A stretch of DNA of 64,000 nucleotides, from assembly GCA_044227095.1 (NCBI GenBank), contig JBGAFV010000001.1:310001-374000 (forward strand). Direction: 5' to 3'. A model generated the notes under the pieces. The model worked only from the letters and a program-made list of their open reading frames with translations, was not told where the DNA came from and ran no database searches. Source of the stretch: JACMLD01 sp044227095. Its GTDB lineage: Bacteria > Bacteroidota > Bacteroidia > Chitinophagales > Chitinophagaceae. Below are positions 25,037 through 32,177 of the stretch, piece after piece. Position numbers and translations under genes: made by a program. Position 1 is the stretch's first letter. Each line of letters opens with the position of its first letter.

Positions 25037-26075
25037 AGTGGTGATTGTGGCCAACCCACATCCATACAGCTGGCGATCCTGGCCCTTCTTCTTTTCTAAC
25101 ACATTTAGCTAGGTGATAATCACCATCAGAATATTTCTCTCCATAATAATACCTTGAGCCAACTATTGTACCAGCAAGGCCTAAGTATTGCGTAAAAGCT
25201 GTTTTATTTTTAAGCGCTTTTCCTTTCGCCACAATCCATTGATCATTATGCGTGTATCTGATATTTGCACTGGCGGACATTAGCTTTGGATTGAATTCAA
25301 AATAAGTGGGATTGACTATACTGTAGTCACCGTAATTAATAGTCCTTTTATAACTGGTTGTTTTCAAATTTTTAATTAATGATTTATAAAACTTCCATTC
25401 ATTCCTGCTGAAAGCTGTAGTACCTTCTTTAATAGAACTTGAGGATGGAAAAGATGTACCTGCAATAGTAAACGTTTTCCATTCCGCTAAAAATGGAAAC
25501 TCTTCAAGCATTGCTGTAATACCTTCAGCGAAATCATCGGGTTCTGAAAAATCTGGTTCTTTCAAGTCAAAAATCAAGTGTGTGTTTTGTGGCTTTATTT
25601 CAAGGTCGGTCAGCAATTCAAGTACAATATTTTCGAATTCAGGATTTGTTACATCCCCTGGATTAACGCGAAGCGCGATTTCTTTTATTCCATAACGTTT
25701 CATAATATACTTGAAAGCTTTATGAAATTGTGTAGATATAATCAAAGATGTGACAGGCACCGGAAATAAGTTATGAGCAGCAAGCTTGTCATATACATAA
25801 CTTATCCTATGGGTATTGTCATTATCCTCCCAATTAAGCAGACTGGTATCAATAAAAGCATTGTTTCGTCTCCACTTTGTTACAATTTTTTTACAAAATG
25901 AATCAAGGTGTTCATCCCAGGATCTTGGCGTTTTACGTTCTGTTTGATCCCATTCCAAGGGAGTTACTTCAAAAAGTGGTGAAATAGATTCCATCTGAAT
26001 AGAGCTCAGTTTTGACAACGCCACAAACTCTCCCAGTTTGGATTTTAAGATTGGTAAATAGAAAGTGTTGTTCAT
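24978..26075 (-). CDS. sce7725/T4 beta-protein family protein
   Basis: A 365-residue protein of the 'beta protein' family (named after phage T4 beta; partner of sce7726). Visible features are the N-terminal FYLPILKSKLGEFVAL and ISPLFEVTP, a barrel-like middle with RYGIKEIALRVNPGD and THLIFDL, the later IAGTSFPSS strand, and SANIRYTHNDQWIVAKG near the C-terminus. The strand-helix order and the RVNPGD and DL segments suggest a TIM-barrel-like fold. Function unknown, presumably anti-phage or nucleic-acid related. It is 24 bases downstream of the HTH-ImmA gene and ends in antisense overlap with sce7726. Confidence 0.72.
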   Translation of the reverse strand: MNNTFYLPILKSKLGEFVALSKLSSIQMESISPLFEVTPLEWDQTERKTPRSWDEHLDSFCKKIVTKWRRNNAFIDTSLLNWEDNDNTHRISYVYDKLAAHNLFPVPVTSLIISTQFHKAFKYIMKRYGIKEIALRVNPGDVTNPEFENIVLELLTDLEIKPQNTHLIFDLKEPDFSEPDDFAEGITAMLEEFPFLAEWKTFTIAGTSFPSSSSIKEGTTAFSRNEWKFYKSLIKNLKTTSYKRTINYGDYSIVNPTYFEFNPKLMSASANIRYTHNDQWIVAKGKALKNKTAFTQYLGLAGTIVGSRYYYGEKYSDGDYHLAKCVRKEEGPGSPAVWMWVGHNHHFTKVLQDLFAIPPASSGNS

Positions 26076-26099
26076 GTTACTTATAGTTTATAGTTGTTA

Positions 26100-27371
26100 T
26101 TAAAAATCAATGTTGAATAATTTTCTGACTTCGCCCTGGCCAATCAGGTCGTTGAATTGAAAATACTTACCTGTCTGCCGCCTTATTCTGCCCGCGATTA
26201 ATGCAGGATGAATTTGAAAACCTTTGGCCTGGTTAATGATAGTTTCATTGGAAGGGCTAAACCTAACCAATGATTTTTTCCAAACATTGTCAGGTATCAA
26301 TGCATTTAAAGCAAAAAGATCTGCCTCTTTTTCTTTATCAGTTCCTTCAGCATCTTTGTCCAAGTCATCGAAGATCATGTTATAAAGACTTCCAAGATGC
26401 AGGACGACGTGTGCCAGTTCATGCAGTAATACAAACCAAAAATTATCAAGCCTGTCGTACCGCAGGGTTAATGCAATAACAGGATACATATCATCCAGTA
26501 GCAAAGCTGCACCATCCAGCATCGTTCCGTCCAATGCTGGTTCAATGATTACCCGTATTCCACTATTTTTTAAATAGTTAATTGCTAACAATGGACCTTG
26601 TAGGTCTGTGCTAAGTATCCTGAGATCGTGTAGCCATTGATCCGTTACAACTTCTTTTATAAAATAATTATCTAGCTCCTGCTCACGGGCCTTGATAATA
26701 ACCCGGGCGTACCAAATTTCTAAAGCATAATTATTAATAGAAGCACCTGCTCTTATGGAACGCCTGTTAAACGCGGTTTGTAGATTACTGATTCCTGCTG
26801 TCTGATAAAGTTCAGCAATTAGCGTTGCAGAATTTTTCACTGCATCGTTTAAAGTACCACTAAAACCGGTAAACCACTTCCTGTTGAATATCTGTTTGAA
26901 AGGATAATGTTTTATATCATAAAATGCCGGAGCTTCAACTTCTTTGATAAGGATGTCGGCGTTCAATCTTATCTTAAGTACCTCTGCTATTTTCAATAAT
27001 GTTTTCAAGCTTGCTGAATCATATCGTTCTGCCTCATAACGCTGCAACTGCTGCTCTTTCATTTCTAACATTTCAGCAAGTTTTGATTGAGAGTAGCCAT
27101 TGGCTATTCTGGACTGGATCAAGGCAATGGGTAAATCCTTGAGCGTTCTTACATTTGTAACAAGTATCTGACCGGCTTTTAAAGCATCATATTCTTCGGT
27201 TTGCTTTACTAACTCATTCAATTTTGACAAAATAGCATTTCGCTGTGCCTCCATTATGATCGGATGAATGTTTTCGGTTTCTTGTTGATCTAATGGGAAA
27301 GCATCCAACGCAAGCTTAAAATCTTGTATTTGTGATTTTACAATTTTATACTGCCTATCGTTGGTTATCAT
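26100..27371 (-). CDS. HTH-ImmA/IrrE fusion (regulator-protease)
   Basis: A 423-residue protein. Residues 1-70 are helical; residues about 75-150 form a Cro/C1-type HTH (IALIQSRIANGYSQSKLAEM, QQLQRYEAERYDSASLKTLL). The C-terminal half is an ImmA/IrrE metallopeptidase with FVLLHELAHVVLHLG (HExxH near residue 310) and the downstream glutamate segment EKEADLFALNALIP. This single-chain layout resembles HTH-ImmA proteins such as phage or TA regulators, unlike the split XRE + ImmA pair at 22.4 kb. Its ATG overlaps the stop of the DUF6932 gene by four bases, and the sce7725 gene follows after 24 bases. Confidence 0.83.
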   Translation of the reverse strand: MITNDRQYKIVKSQIQDFKLALDAFPLDQQETENIHPIIMEAQRNAILSKLNELVKQTEEYDALKAGQILVTNVRTLKDLPIALIQSRIANGYSQSKLAEMLEMKEQQLQRYEAERYDSASLKTLLKIAEVLKIRLNADILIKEVEAPAFYDIKHYPFKQIFNRKWFTGFSGTLNDAVKNSATLIAELYQTAGISNLQTAFNRRSIRAGASINNYALEIWYARVIIKAREQELDNYFIKEVVTDQWLHDLRILSTDLQGPLLAINYLKNSGIRVIIEPALDGTMLDGAALLLDDMYPVIALTLRYDRLDNFWFVLLHELAHVVLHLGSLYNMIFDDLDKDAEGTDKEKEADLFALNALIPDNVWKKSLVRFSPSNETIINQAKGFQIHPALIAGRIRRQTGKYFQFNDLIGQGEVRKLFNIDF

Positions 27372-27838
27372 ATAGGACCTCCTTTGGTTAAATAGTTATA
27401 AATTCTTACTATACCTTTTATCGCACCTGAATGCTTGTCTTTCTGGAAATAATCCGCAAATGCTTTGCCCGATCCTATCTCTACCATTGTGGATGGAAAA
27501 TACTCGCCTGCATATTTTTGTTTTTGTCGTTTTCGTTCTTCTGAAAAATCTAACAAAATTGGATCTAGTAATGCAGGTATTACAAATCGCGGATCCCAGC
27601 ATATTTCATAGTCCTCTGGTCTAGGTTTGGTCGTGATATAGCTCCCATCCAAATACAGCAGGGGGCAACCACTTAAAAACAAATTTTCTATGCCCATTTC
27701 CATTCCTTTGAACAGAGCGATGCGCCTCGGATTTATTGCGTACCTTATTTTAACCTCTTCCAGTGTGGCATCATAGATGCCTGGTGGAAGGAGGCCAAAA
27801 GGACTATTTTCTACCATTGTACAGTTAGGTATCATCAC
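27368..27838 (-). CDS. DUF6932 protein with nucleotidyltransferase-like motif
   Basis: A 156-residue protein of the DUF6932 type (GLLPPGIYDATLEEVKIRY, YLDGSYITTKPRPEDYEICW). The segment G-S-x9-D-x-E (GSYITTKPRPEDYE) fits the core motif of minimal nucleotidyltransferases, hG[GS]-x9-13-Dh[DE]h. Such domains act as antitoxins or AMPylating enzymes in MNT-HEPN pairs; no HEPN gene is adjacent here. First gene of a leftward operon with the HTH-ImmA and sce7725 genes, coupled by an ATGA overlap, and divergent from the Fic gene across 187 bases. Confidence 0.68.
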   Translation of the reverse strand: MMIPNCTMVENSPFGLLPPGIYDATLEEVKIRYAINPRRIALFKGMEMGIENLFLSGCPLLYLDGSYITTKPRPEDYEICWDPRFVIPALLDPILLDFSEERKRQKQKYAGEYFPSTMVEIGSGKAFADYFQKDKHSGAIKGIVRIYNYLTKGGPI

Positions 27839-27874
27839 CCAATTATTTTGTTGTGTTGATCTAATGTACGATCC

Positions 27875-27903
27875 TTCTCCTTTAAATTCAAAAATTATTT
27901 TTG
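27875..27903 (+). promoter_or_regulatory. Possible promoter of the Fic-RT-HEPN-KAP operon
   Basis: TATTTTTG at 27896-27903 matches TAnnTTTG; TTC at 27875-27877 stands where TTG is expected (18-base spacing). A start near 27909 would place the tandem repeats in the 5' untranslated leader. Confidence 0.35.
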
Positions 27904-27923
27904 GATATTATGCTATATAGATT

Positions 27924-28023
27924 ACAACACTATTTTAGTGTGTCTTCACAACATCTTTTTAGTGTAATTTAACAACACAATTTTAGTGTATCTTTACAAC
28001 ATCATTTTAGTGTAACCTCACAA
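27924..28023. repeat. Four tandem 24-bp repeats ending at the Fic start codon
   Basis: Units at 27924, 27948, 27972 and 27996, each exactly 24 bases, consensus ACAACAnnnTTTTAGTGTnn followed by four variable bases; a fifth unit begins as ACAA at 28020, two bases before the ATG. Each unit contains an ACA...TGT dyad, perfect in unit 1 (ACACTA-TTT-TAGTGT). The phasing, about two helical turns plus, fits a cooperative operator for a dimeric wHTH protein. Confidence 0.8.
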
Positions 28024-28025
28024 TT

Positions 28026-29570
28026 ATGGCAACACCAACAGAAAATCTTGCAGTATCGCTTGAGAAACTCAGGCAAGCGCAGGAAGCCGGCTGGGTGGCA
28101 ATAAAGTCAACACGCTTGGGAAGGACTGACCGTCAGCGCCTTGAAAAAAACGGTTTTATACAGGAAGTCTTTAAGGGATGGTATATTTCAACATCACCAA
28201 CTGCAACAGGTGATACTGTGCATTGGTACAGTAATTATTGGGATTTTTGTGGACAGATGTTGGAAGATAAGTTCGGCAAAGCATGGTGCATTTCTCCAGA
28301 ACAATCTTTTCTACTGCATGGCGGTAGCACCATCGTTCCAACGCAATTAATCATTCGATCTCCAAAGGCAAATAATTCAATTATTAAACTTTTATCCGGT
28401 ACATCCATCTTCCAGTTGCGTAGTGAATTACCCCCGGAAAATGAAATTAGCAAGCAAGGGAATATCAGGCTTTTTTCATTACCAGCTTCGCTGGTATGGG
28501 CATCCCCAAAAACATTTGATCAAAATTCAATAGATACACGCGCAGCGCTCTCACAAGTAAAAGAAGCTTCGGGCATACTTGAATTATTATTAGACGGCGG
28601 ACACAGTGCAATAGCAGGAAGACTGGTAGGCGCATTTCGCAATATCCAACAGGCAAAGATCGCTGACGATATATTGCAAACAATGGAAAAGGCTGGCTAT
28701 GCAGTACGTGAAACAGATCCATACGAATCTAAAGTATCTGTCCATCTCTCCAACCGTATGCAATCTCCTTATGCTAATCGGATACGCTTAATGTGGGAAG
28801 CAATGAGAGAAAAGGTAATACAAGTTTTTCCGCCAGCACCAGGATTGCCGGCGGATACCAAAGCTTATATAAAGAGCGTCGATGAAGTATTTGTAACAGA
28901 CGCCTACCACTCATTGTCCATTGAGAAATATATTGTGACACCCGATTTGATTGAGAAAGTCAGGAAAGGAACATGGAACGCAAAAGGAAATGAAGAAGAC
29001 CGGAAGCAACGTGATGCCATGGCGGCTAAAGGATACTGGGATGCTTTCCAGGCAGTAGAACAAAGCATCAGACGCATATTAGAAGGAGCCAATGCAGGTC
29101 AGATCACTGATGATGAACATGGCATCTGGTACCGTGAGTTATTCGGACCCAGTGTAGTTGCGGGGTTACTAAAACCAGCGGATCTTGCAGGTTACCGCAA
29201 TCACCAGGTTTATATCGGAGGCTCACTGCATACGCCATTAAATAAAGAAGCGCTGAGAGATGCAATGCCGGTTTTGTTTGATTTATTAATAGAAGAAAAA
29301 GAAGCATCGGTGCGTGCAACACTGGGCCATTTCATATTTGTGTTTATCCATCCCTATATGGATGGTAATGGCCGCATGGGCCGCTTTCTGATGAATGTAA
29401 TGCTGGCTTCCGGTGGCTATCCATGGACAGTAATTCCCGTTGAACAAAGAGAGGGCTATATGCAATCGCTTGAACAAGCAAGCGTATACCAAAACATAGC
29501 TCCATTCGCAGCCTTTCTCGCTAATCTCGTGAAGAAAGCATTAGAGGGAAATCCTGTTGCTAAAATATAA
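28026..29570 (+). CDS. AbiEi-like winged-helix - Fic domain fusion
   Basis: A 514-residue protein. Residues 10-55 look like a winged helix (EKNGFIQEVFKGWYIS) and residues 60-190 like the AbiEi antitoxin-type second domain (ISPEQSFLLHGGSTIVPTQL). Residues about 285-500 are a Fic domain with the full catalytic motif HPYMDGNGRMGR (442-453). An upstream S296-x3-E300 (SLSIEK) is like the inhibitory helix of class II Fic enzymes, in which the glutamate blocks ATP gamma-phosphate. The enzyme would AMPylate a target protein. The N-terminal domain may bind the 24-bp repeats that end at its start codon. The RT gene follows after 48 bases. Confidence 0.85.
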   Translation: MATPTENLAVSLEKLRQAQEAGWVAIKSTRLGRTDRQRLEKNGFIQEVFKGWYISTSPTATGDTVHWYSNYWDFCGQMLEDKFGKAWCISPEQSFLLHGGSTIVPTQLIIRSPKANNSIIKLLSGTSIFQLRSELPPENEISKQGNIRLFSLPASLVWASPKTFDQNSIDTRAALSQVKEASGILELLLDGGHSAIAGRLVGAFRNIQQAKIADDILQTMEKAGYAVRETDPYESKVSVHLSNRMQSPYANRIRLMWEAMREKVIQVFPPAPGLPADTKAYIKSVDEVFVTDAYHSLSIEKYIVTPDLIEKVRKGTWNAKGNEEDRKQRDAMAAKGYWDAFQAVEQSIRRILEGANAGQITDDEHGIWYRELFGPSVVAGLLKPADLAGYRNHQVYIGGSLHTPLNKEALRDAMPVLFDLLIEEKEASVRATLGHFIFVFIHPYMDGNGRMGRFLMNVMLASGGYPWTVIPVEQREGYMQSLEQASVYQNIAPFAAFLANLVKKALEGNPVAKI

Positions 29571-29618
29571 CTTAGCACTCATTATTATCATTAAATTTCA
29601 AACACATAACCGGTCTAT

Positions 29619-31220
29619 ATGAAACTTAATGAATCATCCTATCGCTGGGCAATTAAACATCTATTCAAAGAAAGCGATACAGACCTTTTCCCTCGTCCGT
29701 ATGAATTAACAATAATTAACGATTTAGAGGATGAATTTGTAACCGAATTAATTAAAGTTGATCTCGGAGACTATAAATGGCATGTAGCTAGGAGATTCCT
29801 TGTTCCCAAAGATGATATTGCTTACCGCAACGCCACTCAGCTTCACCCTACAGATAGCATCATGCTGGCCGCCATCATCTTTCAGTTCGGACAATTAATT
29901 GAGAACAAAAGGGCATCAAGTGACATTGTTTTTAGTTATCGCTATGACCCACTAACAGACGGCACATTATACAAAAATAAAAACGCCTGGAATAAATTTT
30001 GGAAACAATGTCAGGAAGAAGTAGCAGACAAAGTCACGATAAAGGAAGACGAAGATGAGGAGGCGTATATTGAATATGAACTTAAGGATAACTACCCTTT
30101 TGTTGTCACTTGTGATATTTCAGATTTCTACAATCAAATCTATTTACACACCATTGAAAACCAACTAATCGCTTGTGGTTTTCCAAATGAAGTAAAAAAA
30201 TCTATTAAAGAATTATTGCTGACATTAAATGAAAATAGTTCAAGAGGGTTACCCATTGGGCCGCACAGCTCACATATACTGGCAGAGATGAGCTTGATAC
30301 CCATAGACGATAGTTTAATTCTACAGGGTATACCTTTTAAAAGATATGTAGATGACATCATTTTTTTCTGCAAAAATGAAAAAGAAGCCCGGGTACGTAT
30401 TCAACAATTAGCTGAAATCCTGGACAAAGAGCAACGTATGGTGCTTCAAAGACAAAAAACCAAAATATATAATACGGTAGGTTTCTTAAATCTAACAAAG
30501 AAAATGCTGATTGAAGAACCTGTGTACGATGCTGAAAATGAAATTATTGAAATTATCAGATCTTATACAGGAAATGACCCGTATCTGAAAATTAACCTTG
30601 ATACGATTGACGAAGACGATTTGGATAAACTGTCCGAACAAAACATCGTTGATTTATTGGATGAGTATATAAAAGAAAAGAATTTTGAAAAATTAAGGTG
30701 GCTTTACCGGCGATTATCACAAATTGGCATCCCGCATGCGATAGATTTTTCAATTAATAATTACGAATATATTATACCTGCTTTAAATGATGTTTGCCTG
30801 TATATTAACTCCTGTGCTGCCAACTATGATTCGGACTGGAAATTAATAGGGGGCAAAATACTTGAAATGCTGGAAGACGAAATAATTGATGCCAATCCCT
30901 TTTATCAGATTTCTTTATTGAACTTATTTGTATATAATCCGAACCTCAATCATATTGATGGTATGATTAAGTTATTTAAAAATGGCAGTGAAGATATTCG
31001 TAGAAAAATCCTGCTTGCAAGTATTCATTATAATTCTGCTGGCTGGATTTATCAGTTAAAAGAAGAACAGGCAAGGTTTGCAAATTGGACGAAACGGGCG
31101 TATATGATAGCTACCAAATCACTACCTGGGGATCAAAAAAAATTTCTGCACAGTTCAATAAAGCAAAAGCTTGAAGAATCTGATATTCTTGAAAAGCTTA
31201 TACTTGCTTGGGCGAAATAA
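29619..31220 (+). CDS. Reverse transcriptase of the defence (UG/Abi) type
   Basis: A 533-residue RNA-directed DNA polymerase. The RT core covers residues about 60-290: VPKDDIAYRNATQLHP (63-77), motif A VTCDISDFYNQIY (catalytic D166), motif B SRGLPIGPHSSHILAEM (208-224), motif C YVDD (243-246) and LQRQKTKIYN (276-285). There is no group II intron X/En domain, and no msr/msd-like repeat nearby, so it is not an intron or a plain retron. The remaining 240 residues are mostly helical (LRWLYRRLSQIGIPHAID, INSCAANYDSDWKLIG), like the helical tails of AbiA/AbiK/UG reverse transcriptases. Which UG group it belongs to cannot be told by eye. Confidence 0.88.
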   Translation: MKLNESSYRWAIKHLFKESDTDLFPRPYELTIINDLEDEFVTELIKVDLGDYKWHVARRFLVPKDDIAYRNATQLHPTDSIMLAAIIFQFGQLIENKRASSDIVFSYRYDPLTDGTLYKNKNAWNKFWKQCQEEVADKVTIKEDEDEEAYIEYELKDNYPFVVTCDISDFYNQIYLHTIENQLIACGFPNEVKKSIKELLLTLNENSSRGLPIGPHSSHILAEMSLIPIDDSLILQGIPFKRYVDDIIFFCKNEKEARVRIQQLAEILDKEQRMVLQRQKTKIYNTVGFLNLTKKMLIEEPVYDAENEIIEIIRSYTGNDPYLKINLDTIDEDDLDKLSEQNIVDLLDEYIKEKNFEKLRWLYRRLSQIGIPHAIDFSINNYEYIIPALNDVCLYINSCAANYDSDWKLIGGKILEMLEDEIIDANPFYQISLLNLFVYNPNLNHIDGMIKLFKNGSEDIRRKILLASIHYNSAGWIYQLKEEQARFANWTKRAYMIATKSLPGDQKKFLHSSIKQKLEESDILEKLILAWAK

Positions 31221-31235
31221 CAACCAAATTAATAT

Positions 31236-32090
31236 ATGGCAATAATAAAAAACTGGCAAAGCACTCTTGCTTTTCGGAATTTTCGAAATAAAACCTCGAA
31301 TTTGTCAGATATGTATTGGACACAACAATTGGGAGCAGATAGCTTAAATAAAATATTAGCACCTGCAAAGCCTGACTTATTTTCAGCAGATGTAGTTGTC
31401 GCCTCTTTTGCCACTAAAATGCATTCTCAAAAAGTAAGTGAAACTATTAAATGGCTTCCTGTTTTTATGGAACGTAACAGGCTACATTGCCTAGTCATGT
31501 ACACCGCTTTTCTCGAAACTTATTTGAAAGAAATTACATTCTATTATATTGCTGCGGCTGGAAATGTGGAAAATGCGTCTGAGACTACAACACCAATAAA
31601 ACTCAATCCAGTCGGTCAAGCTTTAGGGGCTCCCATACTAAAAAGTTCAACTGTCCCGGATATGATAAAATATGCCAGCCAGTTATATGGAATCGACTTT
31701 GGAAACAGAACAACCGCCTGGATTAGATTTTATAAAATTCGCTGCGCCGCTGCACATAACGGAGGCATTGCCACTCCCAAGTTCCTTGAAGGAATTAGCG
31801 ATCAGCCATTATCTTTAAAACCTTCTGAATATGATCATATTGGCCTGACATGGGACGAATTAAGAACTTCTATGCGCTATGGCGATGAAATTGTTTCCAT
31901 GATTGATGCCAAAGTGTCGTCTCATAATATTTCGATGATAGAAACAGATCAGGTTTTAAGAGAATTAAAATCGAGAAAAAAATTACCAAAACCAAATGAA
32001 GTATGGACTTATTTGCATGAAACTTTTGCAATCATGGTAACAAAACCGCACAAGAGAGAATTCCTAAAAAAATATTATGGTATCATTTAG
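31236..32090 (+). CDS. HEPN-like putative ribonuclease
   Basis: A 284-residue helical protein, 15 bases after the RT stop. It contains IRCAAAHNG, where R169 and H174 form the R-x4-H motif that defines HEPN RNases; the preceding helix (HCLVMYTAFLETYLKEI, 84-100) and the bundle around 140-180 fit the fold. The rest is not recognised. In known systems HEPN RNases cut RNA when a sensor is triggered, stopping growth of an infected cell. Its tight linkage to the RT suggests it is the effector or part of the RT complex; AbiA-like RTs sometimes carry such a domain fused. Confidence 0.65.
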   Translation: MAIIKNWQSTLAFRNFRNKTSNLSDMYWTQQLGADSLNKILAPAKPDLFSADVVVASFATKMHSQKVSETIKWLPVFMERNRLHCLVMYTAFLETYLKEITFYYIAAAGNVENASETTTPIKLNPVGQALGAPILKSSTVPDMIKYASQLYGIDFGNRTTAWIRFYKIRCAAAHNGGIATPKFLEGISDQPLSLKPSEYDHIGLTWDELRTSMRYGDEIVSMIDAKVSSHNISMIETDQVLRELKSRKKLPKPNEVWTYLHETFAIMVTKPHKREFLKKYYGII

Positions 32091-32177
32091 AGCAACGTTT
32101 GTGAAAAACTTTTACTCTTAATACAAAAACTTGCTTTATGACATAAACAGATATGGATTCAAAAACTCGAAATATTT

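Noticed and set aside
27924..28023. CRISPR array
   Set aside because: Units are contiguous 24-mers without unique spacers, and no cas genes are present.
29619..31220. Retron or group II intron reverse transcriptase
   Set aside because: No maturase X or endonuclease domain in the protein, and no msr/msd-like inverted-repeat RNA directly upstream; the upstream gene is Fic at 48 bases.
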